This document shows positions 1-9,946 of a stretch of DNA of 64,000 nt, in pieces. Under the pieces are notes generated by a model. The model was given only the letters and a program-made list of their open reading frames with translations. It did not search any database and was not told the DNA's origin. The stretch spans positions 1,426,001 to 1,490,000 of the forward strand of contig NZ_CP045118.1 in assembly GCF_009189165.1 (NCBI RefSeq), given 5' to 3'. How positions within the stretch are numbered: the stretch's first letter is position 1; each line of letters starts with the position of its first letter. Origin of the DNA: Pseudomonas sp. SCB32. Its GTDB lineage: Bacteria; Pseudomonadota; Gammaproteobacteria; Pseudomonadales; Pseudomonadaceae. Both the position numbers and the translations under genes were made by a program.

Positions 1-233
1 CGCGGCAGATGTTCGACGTCGCGATTCAAGCGGCCATCGGTGGGCAGATCATCGCCCGCTCGACGGTCAAGGCGCTCAGGAAGAACGTGCTGGCTAAGTG
101 CTATGGTGGCGATGTGAGCCGTAAGCGCAAGCTGCTGGAAAAGCAGAAGGCCGGTAAGAAAAGGATGAAGCAGGTCGGTAGCGTGGAGATTCCGCAGGAA
201 GCCTTCCTCGCTGTGCTCAAAGTGGACAGTTGA
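1..233 (+). CDS. lepA: Elongation factor 4 (LepA), C-terminal end only
   Basis: The gene enters from the left edge in the frame whose first full codon is at base 3; about 77 C-terminal residues are visible. They contain the characteristic LepA C-terminal segment with [14 protein letters not shown] and GKKRMKQ, followed by [10 protein letters not shown], which I recognise from E. coli LepA. LepA is a ribosome-associated GTPase that back-translocates or remodels stalled ribosomes. Its stop codon lies immediately before lepB, the standard lepA-lepB pair of proteobacteria, so co-transcription is expected. Confidence 0.96.
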   Translation, partial: RQMFDVAIQAAIGGQIIARSTVKALRKNVLAKCYGGDVSRKRKLLEKQKAGKKRMKQVGSVEIPQEAFLAVLKVDS

Positions 234-238
234 ACCCT

Positions 239-1093
239 ATGACGCTGAATTTCCCGCTGTTGCTGGTGATTGCCGTTGCTGTGTGCGGCGTTCTCGCCCT
301 GGTGGACCTGGTGCTGTTCGCGCCGCGCCGCCGGGCAGCCATTTCCGCCTATGAAGGCACGGTCGGCGAGCCTGATCCGGAAGTGCTGGAAAGACTCAAC
401 AAGGAACCGGTACTGGTCGAGTACGGCAAGTCGTTCTTCCCGGTGCTGTTCATCGTTCTGGTGCTGCGCTCCTTCCTGGTCGAACCCTTCCAGATCCCGT
501 CGGGCTCGATGAAGCCGACCCTGGAAGTGGGTGATTTCATCCTGGTCAATAAGTTCGCCTATGGCATCCGCCTGCCGGTACTGGACACCAAGGTGATCCC
601 GGTCGGCGATCCGCAGCGCGGCGATGTCATGGTGTTCCGCTATCCGAGCGACCCGAACATCAACTACATCAAGCGTGTGATCGGCGTTCCCGGCGACACC
701 ATTCGCTATACCAGCGACAAGCGCCTTTACGTCAACGACCAGCTGATCGCCGAGAAGCTATTGGGCGAAGAGCCCGGCAGCCTGGGCAGCGTCACGCTGT
801 ACAAGGAAAAGCTGGGCGACGTCGAGCACCTGATCCGCAAGGAAATGACCCGTTATCGCGTCGAGCCGGGCAAGCAGTGGAAAGTGCCGGCCGATCACTA
901 CTTCATGATGGGCGACAACCGCGACAACTCCAACGACAGCCGCTACTGGAACGACCCGAAGATCCCGAAGGATCTGCTGGGTATGGTTCCGGACCGCAAT
1001 ATCGTCGGCAAGGCCTTCGCGGTGTGGATGAGCTGGCCGGAACCCAAGCAGCGCAATCTACCGAATTTCTCACGAGTGGGCGTGATCCACTAA
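239..1093 (+). CDS. lepB: Signal peptidase I
   Basis: A 284-residue inner-membrane serine protease that removes signal peptides from exported proteins. Two N-terminal membrane segments (about 5-27 and 66-80) precede the periplasmic catalytic domain. The Ser-Lys dyad is visible: Ser90 in IPSGSMKPT and Lys145 in NYIKRVIG, followed by the conserved GDNRDNSNDSR block. I chose ATG at 239; a TTG at 230 in the same frame overlaps the lepA stop and would add three residues, but ATG gives the usual Pseudomonas N-terminus MTLNFPLLL. It lies downstream of lepA and upstream of the rnc-era group. Confidence 0.97.
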   Translation: MTLNFPLLLVIAVAVCGVLALVDLVLFAPRRRAAISAYEGTVGEPDPEVLERLNKEPVLVEYGKSFFPVLFIVLVLRSFLVEPFQIPSGSMKPTLEVGDFILVNKFAYGIRLPVLDTKVIPVGDPQRGDVMVFRYPSDPNINYIKRVIGVPGDTIRYTSDKRLYVNDQLIAEKLLGEEPGSLGSVTLYKEKLGDVEHLIRKEMTRYRVEPGKQWKVPADHYFMMGDNRDNSNDSRYWNDPKIPKDLLGMVPDRNIVGKAFAVWMSWPEPKQRNLPNFSRVGVIH

Positions 1094-1145
1094 AGTTGTG
1101 AGATGTTCGAAGCCTTCGGGCGGCGAACAGTGCTAGAAACCCGGG

Positions 1146-1180
1146 CGGGGCTGCACGCGGGGAGCGAAGCAGCCCCGTTT
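1146..1180 (+). terminator. Hairpin after lepB
   Basis: The arms CGGGGCTGC (1146-1154) and GCAGCCCCG (1169-1177) form a perfect 9-bp stem with a 14-base loop followed by a short T run. It sits in the 144-base gap between lepB and the DUF4845 gene. It could be a weak intrinsic terminator or attenuator separating lepAB from the rnc operon; the short T run makes termination uncertain. Confidence 0.5.
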
Positions 1181-1237
1181 GCACGTGGACCCGCCGCGGT
1201 TGGCGGACAATAAGAACGATACCGACATGAGGTCGAT

Positions 1238-1615
1238 ATGAAGTACGCACGTTCGCAGAAGGGCATGTCGTTGCTGGGCTGGCTGGTGATTCTCGCTGTT
1301 GTGGCGTTCCTGGCCAGTGCGGCGTTCAAGGTTATTCCGCATTACCTGGATTACTACTCCCTTGAGAAGGCCATCACTTCGGTGGAAACCGACAAGGCAG
1401 CGGAGGTGCGCAGCGTGCCGGAGTTCTACTCTTATGTGAGCAAGGCGATGCTGATCAACGGCATCCGCGACTTGAACCTGGATGAGGCTATGGATGTGAA
1501 GCTCGAGAACAACGAGTTCCGCGCCCACCTGAAATACGAAAGACGTGAGCCACTGGTGCAGAACATCGACCTGGTGGTCAAATTTGACAAAGAATTCCGT
1601 GTACGAATGCCGTGA
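1238..1615 (+). CDS. DUF4845 small membrane protein
   Basis: A 125-residue protein with one N-terminal membrane segment (about residues 10-30, [17 protein letters not shown]) and a soluble tail. It matches the DUF4845 family, which in Pseudomonas lies between lepB and rnc. No enzymatic motif is visible. Its stop codon overlaps the GTG start of rnc by four bases (GTGA), so the two are translationally coupled and probably share one operon with era, recO and pdxJ. Function unknown; an envelope location is inferred from the membrane anchor. Confidence 0.88.
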   Translation: MKYARSQKGMSLLGWLVILAVVAFLASAAFKVIPHYLDYYSLEKAITSVETDKAAEVRSVPEFYSYVSKAMLINGIRDLNLDEAMDVKLENNEFRAHLKYERREPLVQNIDLVVKFDKEFRVRMP

Positions 1616-2304
1616 GTAACAACAGTCTGGATCGACTCGAGCGCAAGCTTGGCTACACCTTCCGCGACCAGGACCTGATGGTCCTGGCGCTGACCCATCG
1701 CAGTTTCGCCGGGCGCAATAACGAGCGCCTGGAGTTCCTCGGCGACGCCATCCTTAACTTCGTCATCGGCGAAGCCCTGTTCACCCACTTTCCCCAGGCC
1801 CGTGAAGGCCAGCTGTCGCGCTTGCGCGCGCGACTGGTGAAAGGCGAGACCCTGGCCCTGCTGGCCCGTGGTTTCGAGATCGGGGATTACCTGCGACTGG
1901 GCTCGGGCGAGCTCAAGAGTGGCGGTTTCCGCCGCGAGTCGATCCTGGCCGATGCCATGGAAGCACTGATCGGCGCCATCTACCTGGATACCGGCATGGA
2001 CTCCGCCCGCGAGCGGATCATGGCCTGGCTCGGCCCGCAGTTGCGCGAGCTGACCCCGGTGGACACCAACAAGGACCCCAAGACCCGCCTGCAGGAATTC
2101 CTGCAATCGCGCGGGTGCGAGTTGCCGCGTTACGACGTGGTGGATATCCAGGGCGAACCGCATTGCCGCACCTTCTTCGTCGAGTGCGAGGTTGCCCTGC
2201 TGAATGACAAGACCCATGGCCACGGCGGCAGTCGCCGCATCGCCGAGCAGGTGGCCGCCGCCTCTGCCCTGGCAGCCCTGGGCGTGGAGAATGGCCATGA
2301 GTGA
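1612..2304 (+). CDS. rnc: Ribonuclease III
   Basis: A 230-residue double-strand-specific endoribonuclease that processes rRNA precursors and structured mRNAs. The RNase III signature ERLEFLGDA at residues 39-47 supplies the metal-binding Glu41 and Asp45; a second acidic patch appears in [16 protein letters not shown]. The C-terminal 70 residues form the double-stranded RNA-binding domain. Start is GTG at 1612, overlapping the preceding gene by 4 bases; the 3' end overlaps era by 8 bases. rnc-era-recO-pdxJ is a classic gammaproteobacterial operon. Confidence 0.97.
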   Translation: MSNNSLDRLERKLGYTFRDQDLMVLALTHRSFAGRNNERLEFLGDAILNFVIGEALFTHFPQAREGQLSRLRARLVKGETLALLARGFEIGDYLRLGSGELKSGGFRRESILADAMEALIGAIYLDTGMDSARERIMAWLGPQLRELTPVDTNKDPKTRLQEFLQSRGCELPRYDVVDIQGEPHCRTFFVECEVALLNDKTHGHGGSRRIAEQVAAASALAALGVENGHE

Positions 2305-3238
2305 GCACGAGCAAGACCAGCACGACCCATCCGAGCACGATGAAGCAGGAGCCGTTCGTTGCGGTTACGTCGCCATCGTCGGCCGCCCCAACGTAGGCAA
2401 GTCGACCCTGCTCAACCACATTCTCGGGCAGAAGCTGGCGATTACCTCGCGCAAGCCGCAGACCACTCGCCACACCCTGCTGGGCATCAAGACCGAGGGT
2501 GACGTGCAGGCGGTGTATGTCGACACCCCCGGCCTGCACAAGGACAACGACAAGGCGCTCAACCGCTACATGAACCGTTCGGCCAGCGCCGCGCTGAAGG
2601 ACGTTGACGTGGTGATCTTCGTCGTCGACCGCAACCGCTGGACCGACGAAGACCAGATGGTCTACGACAAGGTCAAGTACGTCAGCTGCCCGGTGCTGCT
2701 GGCGGTGAACAAGGTCGACCGCATGGAAGACAAGGGCGAGCTGCTGCCGCACCTGCAGTGGCTGGCCGAGCAGCTGCCCAATGCCGAAGTTGTGCCGATC
2801 TCCGCCCAGCACGGGCAGAACCTGGAGATTCTCGAGGGCCTGGTCGCCGAGCGCCTGCCCGAGAGCGAGCATTTCTTCCCCGAAGACCAGATCACCGACC
2901 GCAGCAGCCGCTTCCTGGCCGCTGAACTGGTGCGCGAGAAAATCATGCGCCAGCTGGGTGCCGAGCTGCCGTACCAGGTCACCGTGGAGATCGAGGAGTT
3001 CAAGCAGGACGGCCCGATTCTGCACATCCACGCACTGATCCTGGTCGAGCGTGATGGTCAGAAGAAGATCATCATCGGCGAGAAGGGCGAGCGCATCAAA
3101 AGCATCGGCCAGAACGCCCGCAAGGACATGGAAGTGCTGTTCGATTCCAAGGTCATGCTCAACCTCTGGGTGAAAGTGAAGGGCGGCTGGTCCGACGACG
3201 AGCGCGCACTGCGTTCGCTGGGCTACGGCGACCTCTGA
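2297..3238 (+). CDS. era: GTPase Era
   Basis: A 313-residue GTPase needed for 30S subunit maturation; it binds the 3' end of 16S rRNA. The P-loop GRPNVGKST lies near residue 30, the G3 motif DTPG and G4 NKVD follow, and the C-terminal KH RNA-binding domain carries [12 protein letters not shown] chose ATG at 2297, overlapping rnc by 8 bases, which leaves a charged 17-residue N-terminal extension (EHEQDQHD). An upstream in-frame start at 2204 would lie deep inside rnc and is not credible. Confidence 0.97.
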   Translation: MSEHEQDQHDPSEHDEAGAVRCGYVAIVGRPNVGKSTLLNHILGQKLAITSRKPQTTRHTLLGIKTEGDVQAVYVDTPGLHKDNDKALNRYMNRSASAALKDVDVVIFVVDRNRWTDEDQMVYDKVKYVSCPVLLAVNKVDRMEDKGELLPHLQWLAEQLPNAEVVPISAQHGQNLEILEGLVAERLPESEHFFPEDQITDRSSRFLAAELVREKIMRQLGAELPYQVTVEIEEFKQDGPILHIHALILVERDGQKKIIIGEKGERIKSIGQNARKDMEVLFDSKVMLNLWVKVKGGWSDDERALRSLGYGDL

Positions 3239-3246
3239 CCCGCATC

Positions 3247-3269
3247 GCCCCGCGAGCTGCTCGCGGGGC
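3247..3269. repeat. Perfect 10-bp hairpin between era and recO
   Basis: GCCCCGCGAG (3247-3256) and CTCGCGGGGC (3260-3269) form a perfect 10-bp stem around a 3-base loop. There is no T run, so it is not a classical terminator. It may stall polymerase or protect the upstream era mRNA end, or be a degenerate REP-type element. Confidence 0.5.
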
Positions 3270-3325
3270 GCAGCCTGGGCGCCTGAGTGCGCCCACTTTC
3301 CGAATTCCATCCCAGGCGCAGCGCC

Positions 3326-4030
3326 ATGAGCCTCGCTTCTTCCGCCCAAGCCGCCTTCGTCCTGCACAGCCGTGCCTACAAGGAAACCAGTGCGCTGGTG
3401 GACTTCCTCACGCCGCAAGGCCGACTGCGGGCCGTACTGCGTGGCGCCCGAGGCAAGGCCGGCGCGCTGGCGCGGCCCTTCGTGCCCCTGGAGGCGGAGT
3501 TCCGTGGGCGCAGCGACCTGAAGAACGTTGTGCGCCTGGAAGCCAACGGTATCCCCAACCTGCTCAGTGGCGAGGCGTTGTTCAGCGGGCTGTACCTGAA
3601 CGAGCTGTTGATCCGCCTGCTGCCGTCGGAGGACCCGCATCCCGCGCTGTTCGACCACTACCAGGCGACCTTGCCGCTGCTGGCCGCTGGACGACCGCTG
3701 GAACCGCTGCTGCGAGCCTTCGAATGGCGGCTGCTGGACGAGCTGGGTTATGGTTTCTCCCTGGAAAGCGACATCGTCGGCCAGCCGGTGGCTCCCGACG
3801 GACTCTACCGCCTGCTGCCGGACTCCGGCCTGGAACCGGTTGGCAGCCTGCAGCCGGGGCTGTTCCAAGGCGCCGACCTGCTGGCCATGGCCGAGGCCGA
3901 CTGGAGCGCCCCCGGCGCGCTGGCGGCGGCCAAGCGTCTGATGCGCCAGGCCCTGGCGCCCCATCTTGGTGGCCGACCTCTGGTCAGCCGCGAGCTATTC
4001 ATGAATCGCAAGGACAACTCCCGTGACTGA
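3326..4030 (+). CDS. recO: DNA repair protein RecO
   Basis: A 234-residue recombination mediator that works with RecR to load RecA onto SSB-coated single-stranded DNA in the RecF pathway. The N-terminal OB-fold region contains the typical [20 protein letters not shown] and the Gly/Arg-rich [15 protein letters not shown] stretch. I chose ATG at 3326, giving the usual length; an in-frame start at 3287 would add 13 residues of no family similarity. The 3' end overlaps pdxJ by 8 bases. Confidence 0.95.
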   Translation: MSLASSAQAAFVLHSRAYKETSALVDFLTPQGRLRAVLRGARGKAGALARPFVPLEAEFRGRSDLKNVVRLEANGIPNLLSGEALFSGLYLNELLIRLLPSEDPHPALFDHYQATLPLLAAGRPLEPLLRAFEWRLLDELGYGFSLESDIVGQPVAPDGLYRLLPDSGLEPVGSLQPGLFQGADLLAMAEADWSAPGALAAAKRLMRQALAPHLGGRPLVSRELFMNRKDNSRD

Positions 4031-4766
4031 AGCCAACCGTATTCTGCTGGGCGTGAACATCGACCACATCGCCACACTGCGCCAGGCCCGAGGCACCCGC
4101 TACCCCGATCCGGTGAAAGCCGCGCTGGACGCCGAGGAAGCTGGCGCCGACGGTATCACCGTGCATCTGCGCGAAGATCGCCGGCACATCCAGGACCGCG
4201 ACGTGCGCGTGCTGGCCGAAGTGCTGCAGACTCGCATGAACTTCGAGATGGGCGTCACCGAGGAGATGATGAAGTTCGCCGAGATCATCCGCCCGGCCCA
4301 TGTCTGCCTGGTTCCGGAGACCCGGCAGGAATTGACCACCGAAGGCGGCCTGGACGTCGCTGGCCAGGAAGCGCGCATCCGCGAGGCTGTGCAGCGCCTG
4401 TCCGCCGCCGGCTGCGAGGTGTCGTTGTTCATCGACCCGGACCAGCGTCAGATCGAAGCCTCCGCGCGTATCGGCGCGCCGGCCGTGGAATTGCACACCG
4501 GCCGCTATGCCGACGCGCACAACCCGGCCGAAGCCGCCCATGAGCTGGCGCGTATTCGAGATGGCGTGGAGTTCGGCCTGTCCCACGGCCTGATCGTCAA
4601 TGCCGGCCATGGCCTGCATTACCACAACGCCGAGCCGGTGGCGGCGATTGCCGGGATCAACGAGCTGAATATCGGTCACGCCATCGTTGCCCACGCGCTG
4701 TTCGTGGGCTTCAAGCAGGCTGTAGCGGAGATGAAGGCGCTGATCGTGGCGGCGGCCAACCGCTGA
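4023..4766 (+). CDS. pdxJ: Pyridoxine 5'-phosphate synthase
   Basis: A 247-residue TIM-barrel enzyme that condenses 3-amino-2-oxopropyl phosphate with 1-deoxyxylulose 5-phosphate to make pyridoxine 5'-phosphate, the last ring-forming step of vitamin B6 synthesis. Family motifs are clear: [16 protein letters not shown] near the N-terminus, HLREDRRHI around residue 48, and [10 protein letters not shown] late in the barrel. Start is GTG at 4023, overlapping recO. It ends the rnc-era-recO-pdxJ operon; a REP-like hairpin follows and separates it from the convergent cmoB. Confidence 0.97.
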   Translation: MTEANRILLGVNIDHIATLRQARGTRYPDPVKAALDAEEAGADGITVHLREDRRHIQDRDVRVLAEVLQTRMNFEMGVTEEMMKFAEIIRPAHVCLVPETRQELTTEGGLDVAGQEARIREAVQRLSAAGCEVSLFIDPDQRQIEASARIGAPAVELHTGRYADAHNPAEAAHELARIRDGVEFGLSHGLIVNAGHGLHYHNAEPVAAIAGINELNIGHAIVAHALFVGFKQAVAEMKALIVAAANR

Positions 4767-4780
4767 TCCGGCGTATTCCT

Positions 4781-4827
4781 GTAGGAGCGCCCGATGCGCG
4801 CGAATCGCGGGCATGGCCCGCTCCTAC
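4781..4827. repeat. REP-like TAGGAGC hairpin between pdxJ and cmoB
   Basis: GTAGGAGC (4781-4788) and its reverse complement GCTCCTAC (4820-4827) bracket a 31-base interior with GCGGGCATGGCCCGC. The same element, with small changes, recurs at 60498-60544 and in decayed form near 24760. It sits between two convergent genes, typical of Pseudomonas extragenic palindromes, and may act as a bidirectional terminator. Confidence 0.75.
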
Positions 4828-4840
4828 GGGGAATTATTGA

Positions 4841-5809
4841 TCAGGGCTTGCGCGCGACCAAGGTGGCGCGCAGCGGCGCCGGCAGGCCTTCGAGGGTGCG
4901 GCTGTGGTCGTGCGGATCGAGGAAGTCCGGCAGCGACTGGTAGCGCATCCACTCGGTGGCGCGCTGTTCGTCCACCGAGGTGCGGCTGACGTCCACGCTG
5001 CGCACGTCGGTGAAGCCTGCGCGGTGCAGCCACAGCTCCAGCGCCGGCACCGACGGCAGGAACCACACGTTGCGCATCTGCGCGTAGCGGTCCTCGGGCA
5101 CCAGCACGGTGTTCACGTCGCCTTCCACCACCAGGGTTTCCAGCACCAGCTCGCCGCCACGGCGCAGGCAGTCCTTGAGCGCCAGCAGGTGGTCGATGGG
5201 CGAGCGGCGGTGATACAGCACGCCCATGGAGAATACCGTGTCGAAGCCTTCCAGCTTCTCGGGCAGGTCTTCCAGGGCGAAGGGCAGGTGCCAGGCCGGC
5301 AGGTCCGGCAGGTAGCGCTTCATGGCGAGGAACTGGCAGAAAAACAGCCAGTTCGGGTCCACGCCCACTACGCTGCGCGCGCCAGCGCCGAGCATGCGCC
5401 ACTGGTAGTAGCCGTTGCCGCAACCAACGTCGAGGATGCGCTTGCCCACCAGGTCAATGTGGGGCGAGACGCGCTGCCATTTCCAGTCCGAGCGCCATTC
5501 GGTGTCGATGTGCACGCCGAACAGGTTGAATGGCCCCTTGCGCCACGGGATCAGCCCTTGCAGCGCGAGCTTGAGCTGCGCGCGGGTGTCCTCGTCGCAG
5601 GCGCCTTCGAGATTGAAGCGATCCCGCAGCTCGACGGCGGCGGCTTGCAGCTGCGGCAGGCGATCCACCGCCGCCAGCCAGCGCTCCAGGTCGCCGTGAC
5701 CATCGTCGACCTTGGCGGCCAGTTGCGCGGGCAGCGATTCAGCCCAGGCTTGCAGGGGAGTGCCGGCCAGTTCAAGGCTCAGGCGGTCGAGGTTGAAGCG
5801 TTCGATCAT
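4841..5809 (-). CDS. cmoB: tRNA U34 carboxymethyltransferase CmoB
   Basis: A 322-residue SAM-like enzyme that transfers the carboxymethyl group of carboxy-SAM to 5-hydroxyuridine at tRNA position 34, giving cmo5U for wobble decoding. The methyltransferase core motif [16 protein letters not shown] and downstream VVGVDPN are visible. I chose ATG at 5809 ([10 protein letters not shown]), which overlaps the cmoA stop as ATGA; a longer start at 5842 would reach into cmoA. The cmoA-cmoB overlap shows coupled translation of the two pathway enzymes. Confidence 0.96.
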   Translation of the reverse strand: MIERFNLDRLSLELAGTPLQAWAESLPAQLAAKVDDGHGDLERWLAAVDRLPQLQAAAVELRDRFNLEGACDEDTRAQLKLALQGLIPWRKGPFNLFGVHIDTEWRSDWKWQRVSPHIDLVGKRILDVGCGNGYYQWRMLGAGARSVVGVDPNWLFFCQFLAMKRYLPDLPAWHLPFALEDLPEKLEGFDTVFSMGVLYHRRSPIDHLLALKDCLRRGGELVLETLVVEGDVNTVLVPEDRYAQMRNVWFLPSVPALELWLHRAGFTDVRSVDVSRTSVDEQRATEWMRYQSLPDFLDPHDHSRTLEGLPAPLRATLVARKP

Positions 5810-6546
5810 GGCAGGGCAATCAGGGAAGCGAAGTTGAGGCACTGGAACCAGGGCACGACCTTGGAGAATCCGGCGGCCAGCAGGCGTTCGCGGTGGGTCT
5901 CCAGGGTGTCGGGGCGCATGACGTTCTCGATGGCGGTGCGTTTCTGCGCGATTTCCAGTTCGCTGTAGCCATTGGCGCGCTTGAAGTCGATGTGCAGGTC
6001 GGTGAGCAGTTCGTGCTCCTGCTCGTCGGCGAAGCGCAGTTTCTCCGAGAGGATCAGCGCGCCACCCGGCAGCAGGGCGCTGCGCAGGCGGGCGAGCAGC
6101 TCCAGGCGTTGTTCGGGGGCGATGAACTGCAGGGTGAAGTTCAGCGCGATCAGCGAGCAGGGCTTGAGGTCCAGGGTGAGGATGTCCGCCTCGATCAGCT
6201 CGACCGGCAGCAGTTCCTGGTGCATGGCGTCCTGGGCGCGCAGGTATTCGCCGCAGCGCTCGATCATCGGCGCGGAATTGTCGACGCCGATGACGCGGCA
6301 GCCTTCGGTCTTCACGTGGCGGCGCAGTGCCTGGGTCACGGCGCCCAGCGAGCAGCCGAGGTCGTAGAGCACGCTGTTCGGGGCGGCAAAGCGCGCACCG
6401 AGCACGCCAATGTTCTCGACAATGGTGGGGTAGCCCGGCACGGATCGCTTGATCATGTCCGGGAAGACGCGCACCACGTCCTCATTGAAGGTGAAGTCGG
6501 GAACCTGGGTTTGCGGCTGGGCGAAGATGCGGTCGGATTCGCTCAC
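5806..6546 (-). CDS. cmoA: Carboxy-S-adenosyl-L-methionine synthase CmoA
   Basis: A 246-residue class I methyltransferase-fold enzyme that converts SAM and prephenate to carboxy-SAM, the donor used by CmoB. Visible markers are [15 protein letters not shown] near the N-terminus, the SAM-binding [13 protein letters not shown] and [11 protein letters not shown]. It is the first gene of the cmoAB pair, read leftwards, and overlaps cmoB by four bases. Confidence 0.96.
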   Translation of the reverse strand: MSESDRIFAQPQTQVPDFTFNEDVVRVFPDMIKRSVPGYPTIVENIGVLGARFAAPNSVLYDLGCSLGAVTQALRRHVKTEGCRVIGVDNSAPMIERCGEYLRAQDAMHQELLPVELIEADILTLDLKPCSLIALNFTLQFIAPEQRLELLARLRSALLPGGALILSEKLRFADEQEHELLTDLHIDFKRANGYSELEIAQKRTAIENVMRPDTLETHRERLLAAGFSKVVPWFQCLNFASLIALP

Positions 6547-6658
6547 GCTGGATGGGGCCTCGTTACGCTGAACAGGCAGCCGGGCGCGGCGCGCCCGGTT
6601 GCCGGGGCGCGCATTGTAGCCGAGGCGCCCAGCGCGCCCAAGCTTCAGCCGATAAGGG

Positions 6659-7231
6659 TCACTTGAGCTGGTCGGAGAAGTATTCGCCGGCGCCCTGCAG
6701 CGGGCCGAGCGGGTTCTTCTTGTCTTCCCGGCGACGGATGTTGGGTTCGCCGTTGCTGGTCTTGTGCACCACCACGTCGTCGATCAGTACGAATACCGGG
6801 CGGAACGACCAGCCCTGGACTTCCCGGCGCTTGCGGAAGTTGAAGATGTCCGCCCAGAAACTGCCCACCCGCTGGCTGTCGGTCTTGCTGAAGTCGAAGG
6901 AGTAGCCGATGCAGCGATCCTTGGCCTGCAGGCAGGTGATCAGGCCGTCAGGCAGGTAGTCGATGGGAATGTTGGGTTGCACGAACAACAGGCGTACATC
7001 GATGAACGAGAGCATCTTGGCGTTGCCCTGGGACAACGGGTCGAAGCCCAGCGCATACAACTGCGAGCGGGTGGTCTTGCCCGGGTCGACCTGGTTGAAG
7101 CGGCTCTGTGCATCCTGGTAGTCCAGGAAAGGTGATTGCACTTCCGCGCGTTCGCTGGGCAACAAGCCGCCACAGGCAGAGAGCGTCAGATACGCTCCCA
7201 GCAACAACATCGAGCGAACTACTGCACGCAT
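6659..7231 (-). CDS. Putative lipoprotein of unknown function
   Basis: A 190-residue protein starting [20 protein letters not shown]: a lipoprotein signal peptide with lipobox LSAC, so a lipid-anchored envelope protein is predicted. I chose ATG at 7231 because GGAG lies just upstream and the signal peptide then starts correctly; an in-frame start 43 codons upstream would bury the signal. The mature part has no domain I recognise. It lies between cmoA and the solute-binding protein gene, on the same strand. Confidence 0.8.
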   Translation of the reverse strand: MRAVVRSMLLLGAYLTLSACGGLLPSERAEVQSPFLDYQDAQSRFNQVDPGKTTRSQLYALGFDPLSQGNAKMLSFIDVRLLFVQPNIPIDYLPDGLITCLQAKDRCIGYSFDFSKTDSQRVGSFWADIFNFRKRREVQGWSFRPVFVLIDDVVVHKTSNGEPNIRRREDKKNPLGPLQGAGEYFSDQLK

Positions 7232-7317
7232 GGAGCTCCCCTTATTGCAGTCTCTTGTAATTGATCTATAGCCGATGACCCAGCGCTGTGCCGGACTTTT
7301 CTCACGCTCTAGGATGC

Positions 7318-8067
7318 CTATTCCACAGCCACTCCATATCCCTGCATCAAGGGCTTCCACTGCTCGCTCCGGCGAAACGCACGCAGGCCGTCGTCAAGCT
7401 CCGCCAGGCGCTCCTTGACCGACTCCAGGCGAGGGTTGAGGGCGACGTACATGGGGCGTTTATCGGCCAGCTGTCCGGCGGCGCGAATCTGCTCGGACAG
7501 GCGGTGACGATGGAGGTAGTGCTCGACGATCTGGCGGTCTTCAAGCAACACGCTGATGCGGCCGAGCAGCAGCTTCTGGATATTGCGCTCCAGCACCCGC
7601 TCGCCGCTGAGCACCTGCACCTGTTCGTGATCTTCCAGGTGGCTGTCGCGCCAGGCGTCCAGTTGTGCACCGTAGGAATAGCCCTGGGCGAGGCCGATGG
7701 ATTGGTCATTCAGGGACTGTGGCCCCTGGTAGTGCCATTGGCTGTCGGCACGGGTGTAGAAGCGCATGGTCACCCAGCCGATGGGCTCGCGTCCGATCAC
7801 CAGGTTTTCCGACTCTTCCGGATAGGCACCGACCACGCCATCCACCAGGCCTTCCCGGGCCATCTGCAGGGCGCGCGGCCAGGGCAGGGGTTCGAAGGCG
7901 GGGGGCTGGTTGAGGATGCGGGTCAGGGCTTCGAGCAGGTAGCCGGGCTTGTCCGGGTTATCCGGGCAGATGTAGGGGCACCAATCGTCTCCGGCCAGAT
8001 GCAGTGGCTCGGCACTGGCGATCAGTGGGGTGCACAGGAGCAGCGCCGGCACAGCGAATCGCAGCAT
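7318..8067 (-). CDS. Periplasmic amino-acid-type solute-binding protein
   Basis: A 249-residue protein with a cleavable signal peptide (LLLCTPLIASAEP, cut near residue 19) and the family 3 extracellular solute-binding fold: GDDWCPYICPD, then PGYLLEALTRIL and the hinge-region pattern LPWPRALQMAREG. In Pseudomonas such orphan proteins, without a permease nearby, often act as ligand sensors rather than importers. It starts one base after the upstream lysoplasmalogenase gene ends, so the two are probably co-transcribed. Ligand unknown. Confidence 0.85.
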   Translation of the reverse strand: MLRFAVPALLLCTPLIASAEPLHLAGDDWCPYICPDNPDKPGYLLEALTRILNQPPAFEPLPWPRALQMAREGLVDGVVGAYPEESENLVIGREPIGWVTMRFYTRADSQWHYQGPQSLNDQSIGLAQGYSYGAQLDAWRDSHLEDHEQVQVLSGERVLERNIQKLLLGRISVLLEDRQIVEHYLHRHRLSEQIRAAGQLADKRPMYVALNPRLESVKERLAELDDGLRAFRRSEQWKPLMQGYGVAVE

Positions 8068-8068
8068 G

Positions 8069-8743
8069 TCAGACTCGGGTGTTGGGCAGTCCCGGTGAGT
8101 ATGGCAGAGCCTGATGACGACTTGTGACCGATGCCGCGATGCCGAACTGTCCGAGCCAGTAGGTGAGCATGATGGCGTAGGAGGAGCCGTCGAAGGCGCC
8201 GACGAATCGGCTGATGCCGATCATCGCGTCGGAGCTGACGAACAGCAGGGCGCCGACCGCCGCGAGGTTGCGGCTGGCGGCTGGCAGGTCGGTGCGGCCA
8301 AGACGGGCGATGGCGCGCCAGAGCATGCAGCTGATGGTCAGGCTGTAGAGGGCGATCGGCAGCAGCAGCGAGCCCAGGCCCCGGCTGTAGAGCAGGGCGA
8401 AGAGAGCACCACCCAGCAGGGTGGCGAACAGCAGGCCCGCCGGGGCCAGGCGGCGGGTGTCGCCGAGGTAGGCGAGCAGATAGGCCAGGTGCGCCAGCAG
8501 GAAGGCGGCAAGACCTGGGACGAAGGCGTTGACCGGCCACTCCAGCAGGATATCGCCGAGCATCGACAGTAGCAGGCCCACGGCGATCCAGCGCCGGTAG
8601 GTATCGGCCGGCGTGCTCAGCAGCCAGAGCAGCAGGGCGAGGACCGGCAGCGGCTTGCACAGCATGCGCAAGGGCGGCAGGTCGAAGGTGACGGCAAGCA
8701 GGTAGGCGATGCCGCCGAGCAGTGCCAGAAGTGTCCAGCGCAT
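8069..8743 (-). CDS. Lysoplasmalogenase, YhhN/TMEM86 family
   Basis: A 224-residue integral membrane protein with about eight hydrophobic segments. It matches the YhhN/TMEM86 family, whose members hydrolyse the vinyl ether bond of lysoplasmalogens. Conserved acidic residues appear in LLLSMLGDILLEWP and in LFVSSDAMIGISRF. I chose ATG at 8743, preceded by GGAGGGA at good spacing. An in-frame start 19 codons upstream lacks this ribosome-binding site. Confidence 0.88.
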   Translation of the reverse strand: MRWTLLALLGGIAYLLAVTFDLPPLRMLCKPLPVLALLLWLLSTPADTYRRWIAVGLLLSMLGDILLEWPVNAFVPGLAAFLLAHLAYLLAYLGDTRRLAPAGLLFATLLGGALFALLYSRGLGSLLLPIALYSLTISCMLWRAIARLGRTDLPAASRNLAAVGALLFVSSDAMIGISRFVGAFDGSSYAIMLTYWLGQFGIAASVTSRHQALPYSPGLPNTRV

Positions 8744-8841
8744 GGGGTTCCCTCCCGTGAAAAGGTGCGTCCACTGTGCCGCAGCGCATCGCGTCGCCAC
8801 AGCCCGAGCGGCTTATGGCGCCGGTTGCCGGGTGCCTCGAG

Positions 8842-9237
8842 TCAGCGCACGGCAATCGGGCAGACGAAGGTCTGCGCAGGAGCGACTTCCGGCTCCCAGG
8901 GACGACGGTAGGCCAGTTCCAGCTTGTCCTCTCCGGTGCCGGATACACGGAAGCGCCAGGTGGACTCGCCGGCACTGCCGACCAGGCCTGCGTCTTCCGG
9001 ATTGCTGTAGACCTCAGGGCCTAGGCTTTGCAGCAGGCCATTGGCGGCATTGCGCATTTCCCAACGGAACCCGGTGGTGGGGTTGCTTGGCAGGATCAGC
9101 ACCAGTTCCTGGCCCTCGTGGAGCTTCAGGGGTTTGCAGTCTCTGGCGTCTTCCAGTGTGACCACGGGTTTGGACTGCCCGGCGCAGCCGGCGAGCAGGG
9201 CCAGGGAGAGGGGGAGCAACAGGCGGTACGACGGCAT
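8842..9237 (-). CDS. icp: Chagasin-like inhibitor of cysteine peptidases, lipoprotein
   Basis: A 131-residue lipoprotein (lipobox LAGC near residue 16) of MEROPS inhibitor family I42. The three active loops of chagasin-type inhibitors are recognisable: NPTTGF, the SGTGEDKLEL loop and RPWEP. In P. aeruginosa the gene next to the Lon-family protease is such an inhibitor, so context supports the call. It should block papain-like cysteine peptidases in the periplasm or on the cell surface. I chose ATG at 9237, where the signal sequence begins; upstream codons add no signal features. Confidence 0.85.
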   Translation of the reverse strand: MPSYRLLLPLSLALLAGCAGQSKPVVTLEDARDCKPLKLHEGQELVLILPSNPTTGFRWEMRNAANGLLQSLGPEVYSNPEDAGLVGSAGESTWRFRVSGTGEDKLELAYRRPWEPEVAPAQTFVCPIAVR

Positions 9238-9401
9238 GACGACTCCTGGGGTGGGGACCAGACTGGCCGCAGGATATCGCAAACGTACGAAGAGGGAAGA
9301 CCATGAGGTGCTGCCCGGCGTAGGAGCGGACTTTGTCCGCGATGCTTTTGGGGGCTAAGACCGCCTCAAGCGTTATCCGCCGTTTTTGGGGCTCAGTGTT
9401 T

Positions 9402-9706
9402 CTGCGCCGCTTCGGCGTGTGCTGAGAGATTCTGTTTCGCCCCCTCGGGCGACCTCCTTTGGCAAACGACCGAAGGCCGCTCCCCCACAAAGGAGGCAAA
9501 GGTCTTGCCCCTGTCATCCGGTTTTTCGCTTGGGGCGAAAAAATGCCCTCGTTGAATCGAAGTTTCAGGGGCACGCCACGAAGGGCCATCCCTGGCCCAT
9601 CGTGGCTCTCGCGGCATCCATGTCGCTCAACCCCTGAAACTACGATTCCACTCGGCCTCCTGAAGGGGTGTTCGGAGTGTGCGGAGATTTCTCTGGAAGC
9701 CTTCAA
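9402..9706 (+). repeat. Structured dispersed repeat, copy 1
   Basis: About 300 bases clearly similar to 50351-50708 and, inverted, to 10046-10282. Shared blocks include CGCCCCCTCGGGCGAC and ATCCATGTCGCTCAACCCCT. Helices: CCTCCTTTG (9453-9461) with CAAAGGAGG (9488-9496); a 16-bp closing stem 9555-9571 with 9631-9647; an arm GCCACGA (9575-9581) with TCGTGGC (9600-9606), capped by GGGCCA/TGGCCC; and GCGGCAT/ATGTCGC with a G-T wobble. Together these draw a three-way junction. No protein-coding evidence. Confidence 0.8.
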
Positions 9707-9946
9707 GAGCGAAGCAACGGCAAGGGTCTTGCTCTGAGCAGGCTTTGCTCCCGTAGGGGCGGACCTTGTCCGCGAAATCCATCGCGGCGGAGTTTGTGCG
9801 GGCAAGAAAGCGCCGGCGTTTGCCGCCGACCTGTAGGGCTGAGGGGACACCTGGTTCTTGCTGGCGAACCGCCCAACACCGGTGCAGCCGAGGAATCTGT
9901 TCGCGAGCAAGCTCGCTCCTACGAAGAGCAGCGCGGCGCACAACCC

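Noticed and set aside
2018..3964. A 648-codon open frame on the minus strand opposite rnc, era and recO
   Set aside because: Antisense shadow of three recognised genes; Gln/Ala/His-rich composition typical of the reverse frame of GC-rich genes.
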